A stretch of DNA of 64,000 nt from JAJEEA01 sp965243615 (GTDB lineage Bacteria; Acidobacteriota; Vicinamibacteria; Vicinamibacterales; UBA8438): assembly GCA_965243615.1 (NCBI GenBank), contig CBDEVO010000003.1, positions 4,898,001 through 4,962,000 of the forward strand, given 5' to 3'. Under the pieces are notes generated by a model. The model did not search any database, was not told where the DNA came from, and saw only the letters and a program-made list of their open reading frames with translations. The position numbers were made by a program, and so were the translations under genes. Positions 23,965 through 33,642 of this stretch are shown here, in pieces (position 1 is the stretch's first letter; each line of letters begins with the position of its first letter).

Positions 23965-26382
23965 ATGCGTGTACGTAGTCGACTGGCCCTTCCTCTCGCC
24001 CTGGCCGTGCTCTTCGCGGCCGGACCGTTCGCAGCAGGTCCTGCATTCGGACAGGCCGGCTCCATTCAGGGGACCGTCGCAGCCGAGGACGGCGGCACGC
24101 CGCTGCCGGCCGCCCTCGTGGTCCTGGACGGCACGGCATTGTCCGCCGCCACCGCGTCGGACGGCACGTTCGTCATCGACGGCGTCCCCGCCGGCACCTA
24201 TCAACTGACGGTCACGCGGGAAGCCTTCGCGACGCTCACCTCGCCGGTGACGGTAGGGGCCGGGCAGGTCGTGCGGGTCGACCTCGAGCTGCCGGTGCTG
24301 GAGTTCGAGGAGAGCGTGGTGGTGACCGCGACCCAGACCGAGCGCGCGCTCACCGAGGTCGCGGCCAGCGTCACCGTTCTCGACGCGGAGACCATCGAGG
24401 CGTCCCCGGCCCGCAACCTGCAGGACCTCCTGCGCCGGACGCCGGGCATCGACTTCGTGGAGCGTTCGGGGATGGCGGCCCGCGCCAACTCGATGCTCGT
24501 CGTGCGGGGCGTCCCCGGCACCAAGCGGGCGCTCTTCCTGGTCGACGGGCTCCCCGCCAACGATCTCGGCACCGGCACCCTGGCCGAGCTGAACCTGGTG
24601 CAGGTGCAGTCGGTGGAGCAGGTCGAGGTCGTGCGCGGGCCGTTCTCCAGCCTCTACGGGGCGAACGCCTTCGCCGGCGCCATCAACGCCATCACCCGGC
24701 AGGGGGCGGGGCCGCCGACGGCCGACTTCTTCGCGAGCGGCGGAAACTCGGGCTACTACCAGTTCGGCGGGTCGACCCGCGGAGAATCGGGGCCCGTCGC
24801 CTATTCGTTCACGGCCGACCGACGCCGCATCGACAACGTCTACAACCGGGACACGCGCCTGAGCGGCTCCCGGGAGATCCCCGTGCAGAACGTCGGGTAC
24901 GAGGACGTGCGCCTGAGCGGCCGGCTCGACTTCGCCCCGGCCGACGCATGGACGGTGACGCTGCTGCCGCGGATCTCGCGGTACACGTCCGGACTCGACG
25001 TCACGGGGCGCCTGCCGGTGGCCGTCGACGAGAACAGGACCGGCACGTCCGTGAACCTCGGCGGCATCCTCCGCCATCGGGGCGCCGGCCCCGTGGCGGC
25101 GCAGCTCAAGATCAGCCAGCGCGACCTGCGCTCACACATCTTCCAGGAGAACTACACGCGCACGCCGACCCGGCAGACGACCATCGTCGGGCTCCCCGGA
25201 TCGGGCCTCACCGAGTCCGTCGAGCGCGGCGCCCACCCCTTCGCCGCCCTCACCGACCGGGACACGGCCATCCAGAGCACGCTCATCGAGCCCCAGCTCA
25301 CCTGGACGCCGAGCCTGGACCATTCCGTCGTGTTCGGGGCCACCTACATCCACGACCGCGGGAACTTCGGCGACAGCCTCATCGTCGACCGCACGAACCT
25401 GCTCGGCTCGGACGCCGACCTCGCGGCGGAGGCCATGGGCCTGCAGGCCGAGCTTCTCGCCGGCGGGGCCGTCAATCCGTTCGTCAGCATCGTCCGCGAC
25501 CCGCCGCTCGGCGACGTCTTTCCTCTCTCGGCCGGGTCCCGGGAGCTGTTCCACGTCGCGGCCGCCTACGTGCAGGACGAGTGGGACGTGGCGGACAGGG
25601 TGCGGCTCGTTCCGGGGCTGCGGTTCGACTATCACTCGCGGTTCGGCACCGTCGCCTCGCCGAAGGTCGCGCTGCTGTACTCCATCACGCCGTCGACGCG
25701 CGTCCGCACGTCCGCCGGCCGCGCGTTCCGGGCGCCGAGCCTGTCGGAGCTCTTCGGGAACGTCGTCTTCCACGGCACCACGCCCGGCTTCCCGAACCCC
25801 GACCTCAGGCCCGAGTACATCATCTCGTTCGACGGGGGCATCCAGCACGAGGTGAGCCGCGCGTTCCGGACGGAGATGAACGTCTTCCACAACGACATGA
25901 CGGACCTCGTGCAGCTCATCGCCTCGGCCGACCGCAGTCACTTCGACTGGGTCAACGTCGCCGAGGCCCGCTCGACCGGCGTCGAGCTGGTGGCGAACGG
26001 GCAGGCCGCCGACTGGCTGGACTACTACGCCAACTACACCTACACGGACAGCGAGGACCTCGCGACCGGGAACCTGTTGGCCCGCGTGCCGCGGCACAAG
26101 GTCAACCTGGGCCTCGAGGTCGGCGCCTGGCTGGGCTCGTGGCGCCTGACCGGGTCCCTCGATCAGCGGTGGGTCGACGAGCGCTTCCAGACGTCGCGGG
26201 GCCGGCCGGTCTGGCTCGAGGAGTACGTCCGCACCGATTTCGGACTCTACGTCCGTCCGAACGACGACCTGCGCGTGGGCGTTCAGGTGCTGAACCTGAT
26301 GGACGCCTACTACGACGAGTCGCTGGGGAGCCCGACCGCGGCCCGGATGTACTCGGTGAGCCTGGCCGTGACGCCGTTCTAG
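23965..26382 (+). CDS. TonB-dependent outer-membrane receptor
   Basis: 805 residues from ATG 23965, with GGAGGTG upstream; a GTG two codons earlier is possible. Signal peptide (LALPLALAVLFAAGPFAAG), carboxypeptidase-like domain (about 28-110: GSIQGTVAAEDGGTPLPAAL), plug (LQDLLRRTPGIDFVERSG, VLVV-type strand, VEVVRGPFSSLYGANAFAGA) and a barrel ending VSLAVTPF with the terminal aromatic. The loops lack the His/Asp block of the first receptor. The RGPFSSLYG box and overall type resemble BtuB/haem-class receptors. It is followed after three bases by the ADOP permease and then by CobN-like 2. Confidence 0.87.
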   Translation: MRVRSRLALPLALAVLFAAGPFAAGPAFGQAGSIQGTVAAEDGGTPLPAALVVLDGTALSAATASDGTFVIDGVPAGTYQLTVTREAFATLTSPVTVGAGQVVRVDLELPVLEFEESVVVTATQTERALTEVAASVTVLDAETIEASPARNLQDLLRRTPGIDFVERSGMAARANSMLVVRGVPGTKRALFLVDGLPANDLGTGTLAELNLVQVQSVEQVEVVRGPFSSLYGANAFAGAINAITRQGAGPPTADFFASGGNSGYYQFGGSTRGESGPVAYSFTADRRRIDNVYNRDTRLSGSREIPVQNVGYEDVRLSGRLDFAPADAWTVTLLPRISRYTSGLDVTGRLPVAVDENRTGTSVNLGGILRHRGAGPVAAQLKISQRDLRSHIFQENYTRTPTRQTTIVGLPGSGLTESVERGAHPFAALTDRDTAIQSTLIEPQLTWTPSLDHSVVFGATYIHDRGNFGDSLIVDRTNLLGSDADLAAEAMGLQAELLAGGAVNPFVSIVRDPPLGDVFPLSAGSRELFHVAAAYVQDEWDVADRVRLVPGLRFDYHSRFGTVASPKVALLYSITPSTRVRTSAGRAFRAPSLSELFGNVVFHGTTPGFPNPDLRPEYIISFDGGIQHEVSRAFRTEMNVFHNDMTDLVQLIASADRSHFDWVNVAEARSTGVELVANGQAADWLDYYANYTYTDSEDLATGNLLARVPRHKVNLGLEVGAWLGSWRLTGSLDQRWVDERFQTSRGRPVWLEEYVRTDFGLYVRPNDDLRVGVQVLNLMDAYYDESLGSPTAARMYSVSLAVTPF

Positions 26383-26385
26383 ACC

Positions 26386-28812
26386 ATGCTGCACGATTCC
26401 ATTGCGGCTGACATCCGCTGCGCCGTGCGTGCGTTGTGTGCACGCCCCGCGTTTGCGGTGCTGTCCGTCCTGACCCTCGGCCTCGGAATCGGCGCGAACG
26501 CCGCCATCTTCAGCGCCGTGAACAGTCTGCTGCTGCGGGATCCGCCGTTCAGGGAACCCGACCGGCTCGTGCGCGTGACGAGCGTCCGCGGCGACGCGGA
26601 CGGCGGGGCGCTGGCGGTGCCGGAGCTGGACGATCTGCTGGCGCTTCCGGTGATCGAGGACGCCGCGATGTACACCGATCAGGGCATGTACAACGCCAGC
26701 GGCTTCGGGACACCGGAAGAGCTGCAGGCGACGGTCACGACCCACAATCTCTTTCGCGTGCTCGGGGTCGAGCCCTTCGTCGGATCGACGTTTCCCGCCA
26801 GCTTCGATCGCAGCCGCAGCTTCGGACTCGTCATCAGCCACGGCCTGTGGGTTCGCAGGTTCGCCGAGGATCCGAACATCGTCGGGCGCTCGATGACGCT
26901 CGACGGCGCATCCGGCTACACCATCTACGGGGTGATGCCGCCCGCGTTCAACTTCCCGTCGCATTCCGATCTCTTCCGCAGCGCCGGCATCGCGCCCGAC
27001 CCGCAGTCGTATCGGCGACGCGACGTCCGCGAGCGGTACGTGCTCGCGCGCCTTGCGCCCGGTGTCGGCCTCGAGCGCGCGCGAGAGGCCATCGACGACC
27101 TGGCGCGCCGGCTCGAGCACGAGTTCCCGGCCACCAACGCCGGCCTGGGCTTTCGCGTCACGCCGCTTCGCGAAACGTACTCCGGTCAGGTCCGGCCGTA
27201 CGTGCTGCTGCTCTTCGGCGCCGTGGTGCTGGTCCTGACCGTGGCGTGCGCCAACGTGGCGAACCTCCTGCTGTCGCGCGCGATCGCGCGCGATCGCGAG
27301 ATGGCCGTGCGCACGGCGCTCGGCGCGGGCCTATGGCGCGTCATCCGCGCGTTCCTGGGCGAGAGCATCGTCCTCGCCCTCGGCGGCGCGGTCGTCGGCG
27401 CGGTGCTGGCGCTCGCCGGCGTTCGGGTGCTGACGAGGCTGGTCCCCGTCCAGCTCCCGCCGTGGATGCAGATCGAGGTGGACGTGCCCGTGGCCGCCTT
27501 TCTCATGGGCGTCGCGGTGCTGACGGCACTGGTCACCGGGCTCGTGCCCGCGGTGCGTACCGCCTCGAAGCTGCCGTACGCCGCGCTCAAGGAGGGCACG
27601 CGGGGATCGTCGGAAGGCGTCCAGCACCAACGGCTCCGGACGCTGCTCGTCGTGGGCGAGGTCGCACTCGCCATGGTCCTCGTCGCCGGCGCCAGCCTGA
27701 TGCTCCAGAGCGTCTGGCGCCTCACTCTCGTCGATCGCGGTTTCGACACCGCCGACACGCTGACGTTTCGGGTCGAGCTGGGGTGGGCGGCGTACGACTC
27801 GGTGGCGAAGGAGCGTGCGTTTCACGATCGCGTCGTGTCGCGGCTTCGTGAGCTGCCCGGGGTGACGGCGGTGACCTTCGACAACAACCTGCCAATGGGC
27901 GGCACACCGCGCGCGGTGGCGGCCATACGCGTCGCCGGGCAGGGTCCGGACGAGGAGGCCGGGAATCCCTACGTCAACCTCCACGCGGTCGGACCGGACT
28001 ACTTCACGGTGATGGACATCGCCATCCGCCGGGGACGCGGGTTCGACGAGCGGGACCAGTTCGAGACGCTTCCCGCGGCGGTGGTCAGCCAGCGGCTCGC
28101 CGACCGGCTCTGGCCCGGCCGCGATCCAATCGGCCAGCGGCTGCAACTGGAGAGCACGGGACGACCGGACGTCTGGTGGACGGTGATCGGCGTATCGGCC
28201 CCGGTGCTTCACCACGAGCTGGACGGCGATCCGGGATTCGATCTCTATCGCGCCCAGGTCCAGGTCGGAACCAGAGGTCCGTACTACGTCATTCGCACCC
28301 GGGGCAAGCCGATGGTCATCGCCGGGGCGGCGACGGCGATTGTCGGCGAGACGGATCCGAACCAGTCGTTCCTGGACGTGCAGACCTACGACCGCCGGGT
28401 CGCGAATCGAATCTGGCAACGTCGCCTCGCCGGTGCGCTGTTCGGCAGCTTCGCGGCGCTGGCGCTCGTGCTGGCCGCCGTCGGTCTCTACGGCGTGCTG
28501 TCGTACATCGTGAGCCGGCAGACGCGCGACATCGGCGTCCGGCTGGCGCTCGGTGCGACGTCCGACGGCATCGTTCGCGAGATCCTCGCCCGCGGCCTGA
28601 GACCGGCTGTCGTGGGTGTCGCGGTTGGGCTCGGGCTCGTCGTCGCCTTCGGGCGTCTGATCGCCGGCCTGTTGTACGAGGTCAGCCCCGTCGATCCGGT
28701 GACGCTCGTGCTCGCCCCGGCGTTTCTGCTCGCCACTGCCGCGCTCGCGTGCTACGTCCCGGCCCGCCGGGCCGCGCGCGTGGACCCGATGGTGGCGTTG
28801 CGGACCGAGTAG
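26386..28812 (+). CDS. ADOP-family (duplicated FtsX/MacB-type) permease
   Basis: 808 residues. The N-terminus DIRCAVRALCARPAFAVLSV ... TLGLGIGANAAIFSAVNSLLLRDPPF is diagnostic for the acidobacterial duplicated orphan permease family. Two FtsX units follow, each with a MacB periplasmic core domain; transmembrane groups lie near 20-42, 270-400 (LLLFGAVVLVLTVACANVAN) and 680-800 (GSFAALALVLAAVGLYGVL). No ATPase gene adjoins it, as is usual for the family. It starts three bases after the receptor stop, which suggests cotranscription with the metal system and an export or envelope-stress role, but ADOP genes occur in many contexts. Confidence 0.85.
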   Translation: MLHDSIAADIRCAVRALCARPAFAVLSVLTLGLGIGANAAIFSAVNSLLLRDPPFREPDRLVRVTSVRGDADGGALAVPELDDLLALPVIEDAAMYTDQGMYNASGFGTPEELQATVTTHNLFRVLGVEPFVGSTFPASFDRSRSFGLVISHGLWVRRFAEDPNIVGRSMTLDGASGYTIYGVMPPAFNFPSHSDLFRSAGIAPDPQSYRRRDVRERYVLARLAPGVGLERAREAIDDLARRLEHEFPATNAGLGFRVTPLRETYSGQVRPYVLLLFGAVVLVLTVACANVANLLLSRAIARDREMAVRTALGAGLWRVIRAFLGESIVLALGGAVVGAVLALAGVRVLTRLVPVQLPPWMQIEVDVPVAAFLMGVAVLTALVTGLVPAVRTASKLPYAALKEGTRGSSEGVQHQRLRTLLVVGEVALAMVLVAGASLMLQSVWRLTLVDRGFDTADTLTFRVELGWAAYDSVAKERAFHDRVVSRLRELPGVTAVTFDNNLPMGGTPRAVAAIRVAGQGPDEEAGNPYVNLHAVGPDYFTVMDIAIRRGRGFDERDQFETLPAAVVSQRLADRLWPGRDPIGQRLQLESTGRPDVWWTVIGVSAPVLHHELDGDPGFDLYRAQVQVGTRGPYYVIRTRGKPMVIAGAATAIVGETDPNQSFLDVQTYDRRVANRIWQRRLAGALFGSFAALALVLAAVGLYGVLSYIVSRQTRDIGVRLALGATSDGIVREILARGLRPAVVGVAVGLGLVVAFGRLIAGLLYEVSPVDPVTLVLAPAFLLATAALACYVPARRAARVDPMVALRTE

Positions 28813-28876
28813 TGGCCGTTGGTGGCGGAGGCCGCGTGACGATTGGCGAACGAAGTTCCGAAGAAGGAGCAGCGTG

Positions 28877-31800
28877 ATGATGGAAGCGACGAGACGGACG
28901 GGCACGCTCCGGCGTCTGCTCGCGCCGGGGGCGCGCCGGAGGACGATTCTGCTGGCCGCCCTCGCGCTGGTGGCGCTGGGAACCGCGGCCGGCATCTACC
29001 GGCACTACCTCGCCCCCACCCGCATCGCGTTCGTCAACTTCCGGGGCGTCCAGCTCGCCCGCCTGGAGCGGGCGCGCGGAGACCAGGCGGTCCGCATCGA
29101 GTCGCTCGCCCTCGACGCCCTCCATCGCGCGGCGTCCTATCCGGTCGTGTTCATTCACGGGCGCGGCCTGGAGCTGCAGGAGACGCACATCGAGCAGCTT
29201 CGCGAGGCGGGGCGGCGCGGCGCGCGCCTGTTCGTCCGCGGCGTGTCGAACCCCGAGCACGACGTCACCAACCTGGCCGGCCCGCAGCTCGAGCACGTCG
29301 GCGGCTACTTCCGGTTCGGGGGCACGGAGAACTACGCCCGGCTGCTCAACTTCTCCCGCGCCGAGCTCGACGGCAAGGCGTTCCGGTCGGACCCCGTGCA
29401 GCCTCCCGCGGAGCGGGCGATGGACGTGCTGTTCCATCTCGACGACCGCCGGACGTTCGAGACCGTCGACGCCTTCCGCGCCTACTACGCCGAGCAGGGC
29501 CTGGCGAAGCCCGACGCCCCGACCATCGCCCTCCTCACCAGCGTGCCCGGCCCCTTCAACGCGAACCGCGACCACGTCGACGCCATCATCGGAGCCCTCG
29601 AAGGGCGGCGGTGGAACGTGTTTCCGATCGCGAGCAACGAGAAGCGGCTCGAGTTCCTGCAGGCGATCGAGCCGGACCTCGTGGTCCTCATGCCCCACGG
29701 CCGCCTCTCGCGGGGACGTTCCCGGGACGCGATCGCGTGGCTCCGGGAGCGGAACATCCCGATGCTGACGGCGGTGTCGGTCTTCCAGGACCACGACGAG
29801 TGGATCGCCGACCAGCAGGGGATGGCCGGCGGCCTGCTGACCCTCAGCGTCGTGCTGCCCGAGCTCGACGGCGGGGTGGCCCCCTACGCGGTCGCGGCGG
29901 AGTTCGAGGACGAGTACGGCTACGAGATCTTCGACGTGATGCCGGAGCGGCTCGAGGAATTCTGCGACCTCGTCGAGCGCTGGCTGGCCCTGAAGGCCAC
30001 GCCCAACCGCGACAAGCGGGTGGCCATCTACTATTACAAGGGCCCCGGCAAGAACGCGATGGTCGCGAGCAACATGGAGGTGGTGCCGAGCCTCCTGAAC
30101 CTGCTGCGCGCGATGCGCGAAGCCGGGTACACGGTCGAGGGCCTGCCGGAGACCGAGGACGCCTTCTGGGAGCTCATCCAGGCGCAGGGGCCGGTGATGG
30201 GGCCGTACGCGCGCGGGGCGTTCGAGGAGTACGTGGCCAAGGGGGACCCGGCCCTGGTGCCCGCCGCCCGGTACGCGGCATGGACCGAAGAGCACCTCGA
30301 GCCGGCGATGCGGGAGGCGGTGGCCGCGGCGTACGGACCCGCCCCGGGCGAGTACATGACGGTGGGCGGCGGCGATGACGCCGCCATCGCGGTCGCCCGC
30401 GTGCAGTTCGGCAACGTGGTGGTCCTGCCGCAGCCGCTGCCGGGGGTGGGCGACGACACGTTCCGCCTCGTGCACGGGACCCTGGACCCGCCGCCGCATC
30501 CCTACGTGGCGTCGTACCTGTGGACCCGGCGCGGGTTCGAAGCCGACGCCGTGATGCACTTCGGCACCCACGGGAGCCTCGAGTTCAGGCCCTGGAAGCA
30601 GATAGCGCTGTCGTCGTTCGACTGGTCGGACGCGCTCATCGGCGGGCTGCCGCACGTCTACCTCTACATCATGAGCAACGTCGGCGAGGGGATCATCGCC
30701 AAGCGGCGCGCCTACGCGGCGACCGTCACCCACCTCACGCCGCCCTTCATGGAGGGCGGCCTCTACGAGGGCCTGCGCCCCCTGCGCGATCGGCTCGACC
30801 GCTACCGCAACTCGGCGGACGGCCCGGTGAGAGCGGAGCACGCCCGGACCATCCAGCGTCTCGCCGTGGACATGGACCTGCACGTGGACCTCGGCCTCGA
30901 CCCCGAGAAGACGTGGTCGGACGACGACTACTTCCGCCTGAGCAACCACGTCGAGACGATCGACGGGGCGAAGGTCGTGCAGGGCTTCTACACGCTGGGC
31001 AACGCGTTCTCCGACGGGGAGGTCCACGGGACGGCGGAGCTGATGGCCATCGACCCGATCGCCTACGGCCTCGCCGGCATCGACATCGCCAAGGGGGTGG
31101 TCGAGAGCGACATCCTCGACGACGCCGCGCGCTTCGAGCGCCGCTACCGGCAGACGGCGCGGCGCGCCTACGCGCGGCGGGCGGGGGGAGAGAGCGTCGA
31201 GGCGGTGCTGTCGGACCTCGTCTCCCCGGCCGACCTCGAGCAGGCCCACGGGGAATCGAAGCTCGCCCAACCGTTTCTCGTGCTGAAGGCGGGTGTCGCC
31301 GGCGTCGACCGCCACCGGAAGGGCCTGCGCGACAGCTCGGACCTCGAGCTCGAGAGCGTGGTGCGGGGCCTCGGCGGGGGCTACGTCGAGCCCTCGCCCG
31401 GGGGCGACCCCATCGTCAATCCCGACGCCGTCCCCACCGGGCGCAACCTCTTCTCCATCGACGCCGAGCAGACGCCGTCCCGGGAAGCGTGGACGGTGGG
31501 GCGCAGGCTGGCCGAGTCCCTGATCGACGAGCACCGCCGCCGGCACGACGCCTGGCCCCGGAAGGTCGCGTTCACCCTGTGGCCCACCGACTTCATCGGC
31601 ACCGAGGGCGCCACCATCGGCGAGATCTTCTACCTCCTCGGCGTCGAGCCGGTGTGGGACCCGCGCGGGCGGGTCGGGGAGCTGCGCCTCATTCCCTCGG
31701 CCGACCTCGGCCGGCCCCGCATCGACGTCGTCGTGCAGACCGCCGGCCAGCTCCGCGACCTCGCCGCCTCGCGCCTCGCCCTCATCAACCGCGCCGTCGC

Positions 31801-32941
31801 CATGGCCGCCGAGGCGCGCGACGCCGAGGCCAACTTCGTCGCGGAGGGGCGGCTGCGCGCCGAGGAGGTCATGATGGCGAGGGGCCTCTCCCCCGCCGAC
31901 GCGCGCCGCTACTCGACCCTGCGCGTCTTCGGCGGCGTGAACGGCAACTACGGCACCGCCATCATGGGGATGGTCGAGAGCGGCGACCGCTGGGAGGAGG
32001 ATGCCGAGGTGGCCGACCAGTACATCCGCAACATGGGCGCGGTCTACGACGAGGGCGAGCTCTGGAGCTTCTACGCCGACGGCCTCTTCGAGGCGGCCCT
32101 CGCCGGCACCGAGGTCGTCGTGCAGCCGCGGCAGAGCCACACCTGGGGCGCCCTGAGCCTCGACCACGTCTACGAGTTCATGGGCGGGCTCAGCGCCGCC
32201 GTCCGCCACGTCACCGGCCGCGACGCCGACGCCTACTTCAACGACTTCCGCAACATGAACCGGCCGCGGGTGACGGACCTGGAGGAGACGATCTGGACCG
32301 AGGCGCGGTCGACGCTGCTCAACCCGGCCTACATCGGCGAGATGCAGGAGGGCGGCGCCTCGTCGGCCGAGCACTTCGCCGAAACGTTCCGCAACACCTA
32401 CGGCTGGAACGTGATGAAGCCGGCCGCCATCGACGACACGCTGTGGAACGAGCTGTACGAGGTGTACGTCGACGACCGCCACGATCTCGGGGTCGAGGAC
32501 TTCTTCCGGCGGGAGAACCCCTATGCCCTGCAGGAGATGACGGCGGTGATGCTCGAGACCGCGCGCAAGGGCCTGTGGGAGGCCACGGCACAGCAGCTGG
32601 CGGTGCTCGCGGAACTGCACACCCGGCTGGTGGAGGAGTTCGAGGCGGGCTGCAGCGGCTTCGTCTGCGACAATGCGGCCCTCGCGTCGTTCATCGCCGA
32701 GCAGGCCCCGGCGGAGCTCGCGGCGAGCTACCGGAGCGAGCTGCGGCGGGCGCTGACGACGAGCGTGGAGCTCGCGGAGGAGAGCGTGGTGCTGGCCCAG
32801 CAGGAGGCGGAGCCGCGGCCGGCGGACGCGGCCGCGGCCCGGCCGGTCCCGGCGCGCCTGGCATGGCTGGGGGCGATCATCGCCACCGGCCTGTTCGTGC
32901 TCGCGCTGCTCGTCCTGCGCCGAAGGCGGAGCACGACCTGA
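28877..32941 (+). CDS. Membrane-anchored CobN/HmuS-like chelatase-family protein, short form
   Basis: 1354 residues from ATG 28877 (GTG 28874 and ATG 28880 adjoin it) after GAAGGAG. Same plan as the long form: N-terminal helix (ILLAALALVALGTAAGIYRH), MHFGTHGSLEFRPWKQIALS, KVAFTLWPTDFIGTEGATIG, C-terminal helix and RRRRS tail. It lacks 239 residues between QAHGESK and AQPFLVLKAGVAGVD, compared with the long form. The C-terminal 500 or so codons are almost identical in DNA to the first copy. Followed by three genes matching the rest of an hmu-like operon (polytopic protein, ExbB-type channel, DUF2149), so this copy is the better candidate for the core haem/tetrapyrrole dechelatase-like role. 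Confidence 0.86.
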   Translation: MMEATRRTGTLRRLLAPGARRRTILLAALALVALGTAAGIYRHYLAPTRIAFVNFRGVQLARLERARGDQAVRIESLALDALHRAASYPVVFIHGRGLELQETHIEQLREAGRRGARLFVRGVSNPEHDVTNLAGPQLEHVGGYFRFGGTENYARLLNFSRAELDGKAFRSDPVQPPAERAMDVLFHLDDRRTFETVDAFRAYYAEQGLAKPDAPTIALLTSVPGPFNANRDHVDAIIGALEGRRWNVFPIASNEKRLEFLQAIEPDLVVLMPHGRLSRGRSRDAIAWLRERNIPMLTAVSVFQDHDEWIADQQGMAGGLLTLSVVLPELDGGVAPYAVAAEFEDEYGYEIFDVMPERLEEFCDLVERWLALKATPNRDKRVAIYYYKGPGKNAMVASNMEVVPSLLNLLRAMREAGYTVEGLPETEDAFWELIQAQGPVMGPYARGAFEEYVAKGDPALVPAARYAAWTEEHLEPAMREAVAAAYGPAPGEYMTVGGGDDAAIAVARVQFGNVVVLPQPLPGVGDDTFRLVHGTLDPPPHPYVASYLWTRRGFEADAVMHFGTHGSLEFRPWKQIALSSFDWSDALIGGLPHVYLYIMSNVGEGIIAKRRAYAATVTHLTPPFMEGGLYEGLRPLRDRLDRYRNSADGPVRAEHARTIQRLAVDMDLHVDLGLDPEKTWSDDDYFRLSNHVETIDGAKVVQGFYTLGNAFSDGEVHGTAELMAIDPIAYGLAGIDIAKGVVESDILDDAARFERRYRQTARRAYARRAGGESVEAVLSDLVSPADLEQAHGESKLAQPFLVLKAGVAGVDRHRKGLRDSSDLELESVVRGLGGGYVEPSPGGDPIVNPDAVPTGRNLFSIDAEQTPSREAWTVGRRLAESLIDEHRRRHDAWPRKVAFTLWPTDFIGTEGATIGEIFYLLGVEPVWDPRGRVGELRLIPSADLGRPRIDVVVQTAGQLRDLAASRLALINRAVAMAAEARDAEANFVAEGRLRAEEVMMARGLSPADARRYSTLRVFGGVNGNYGTAIMGMVESGDRWEEDAEVADQYIRNMGAVYDEGELWSFYADGLFEAALAGTEVVVQPRQSHTWGALSLDHVYEFMGGLSAAVRHVTGRDADAYFNDFRNMNRPRVTDLEETIWTEARSTLLNPAYIGEMQEGGASSAEHFAETFRNTYGWNVMKPAAIDDTLWNELYEVYVDDRHDLGVEDFFRRENPYALQEMTAVMLETARKGLWEATAQQLAVLAELHTRLVEEFEAGCSGFVCDNAALASFIAEQAPAELAASYRSELRRALTTSVELAEESVVLAQQEAEPRPADAAAARPVPARLAWLGAIIATGLFVLALLVLRRRRSTT

Positions 32942-32955
32942 CGCGGGGGAAGCCT

Positions 32956-33639
32956 ATGGAGGCGGTGCTCGACGTCGTCGCGGGGACCGGCGTCGTCTTG
33001 TTCCTGCTGGCGGCCGCGTCCGTCGACCGGCGCTGGGTGCGGGGGCTGGCGGTGGCCGCGGTCGCCGCCGCCGTCTACGCCCTCCATCCGATCGCGGTGC
33101 GCCAGAGCCTGACCGCGTTCGTCGGCGGGCTCGACGGCGCCGCCGTCCAGACGCTGGCGGCGCTGCTCGCCTTCGACGGCGCCCTCGGCTGCGGCGGGGT
33201 CGCCCTGCTGCTCGGCGCGCAGCACGGCCGGCGGCTGCGCTGGTTCGAGCGGCTGGCGGCCCGCCACGTCGGGCTCATCCCCGCGCCGGCGCTGTTCTAC
33301 GTGGAAGTGAAGGCGTTCCACGCGGCGGCGGGATGGACCTTCTCGACGACGGCGCTGGTGCTGTGCCTCGCCGTCGTCGTCGCGGGCATGGGGGGAAGCG
33401 AGGCCATTCGCCGGCTGCTGCCGGACCGTGACCTCCGGGCCGAGCTGCGCCTGCTCGTCCACGTGGGCCAGGTGGTGCTGGCGATCGGACTGACCGCGTT
33501 CGCGCTGCGGGGAGGCGTGCGGAGCACGGGGGCGGCGGTCGAGGCCGGACCCCTCGCCGTCGTCGCCGGCTTGGCGGCCCTCGGCGTCCTCGTCGGCTAC
33601 TGGAGCCATCGGCGGCGCCTGCGGCGCCTCGCGGACTGA
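32956..33639 (+). CDS. Polytopic membrane protein of the CobN-ExbB-DUF2149 cluster
   Basis: 227 residues from ATG 32956, fourteen bases after the CobN-like 2 stop. About six hydrophobic helices: VLDVVAGTGVVLFLLAAASV, GLAVAAVAAAVYALHP, LAFDGALGCGGVALLLGAQH, FSTTALVLCLAVVVAGMG, HVGQVVLAIGLTAFALRGG and PLAVVAGLAALGVLVGYWS. No family recognised with certainty. Its position corresponds to HmuT in Bacteroidota hmu operons and to DUF2162-like proteins of archaeal CobN clusters. Likely an inner-membrane partner of the channel encoded four bases downstream. Confidence 0.7.
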   Translation: MEAVLDVVAGTGVVLFLLAAASVDRRWVRGLAVAAVAAAVYALHPIAVRQSLTAFVGGLDGAAVQTLAALLAFDGALGCGGVALLLGAQHGRRLRWFERLAARHVGLIPAPALFYVEVKAFHAAAGWTFSTTALVLCLAVVVAGMGGSEAIRRLLPDRDLRAELRLLVHVGQVVLAIGLTAFALRGGVRSTGAAVEAGPLAVVAGLAALGVLVGYWSHRRRLRRLAD

Positions 33640-33642
33640 GCC

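Noticed and set aside
28682..32620. Open frame of about 1300 codons opposite CobN-like 2
   Set aside because: Same antisense effect; it repeats the shadow seen opposite CobN-like 1 because the two genes share sequence.
16209..32941. CobN-like proteins as the cobaltochelatase of aerobic cobalamin synthesis
   Set aside because: No CobS, CobT or other cob genes are visible in the window, both copies carry membrane anchors, and the neighbours are TonB receptors, an ExbB-like channel and DUF2149.
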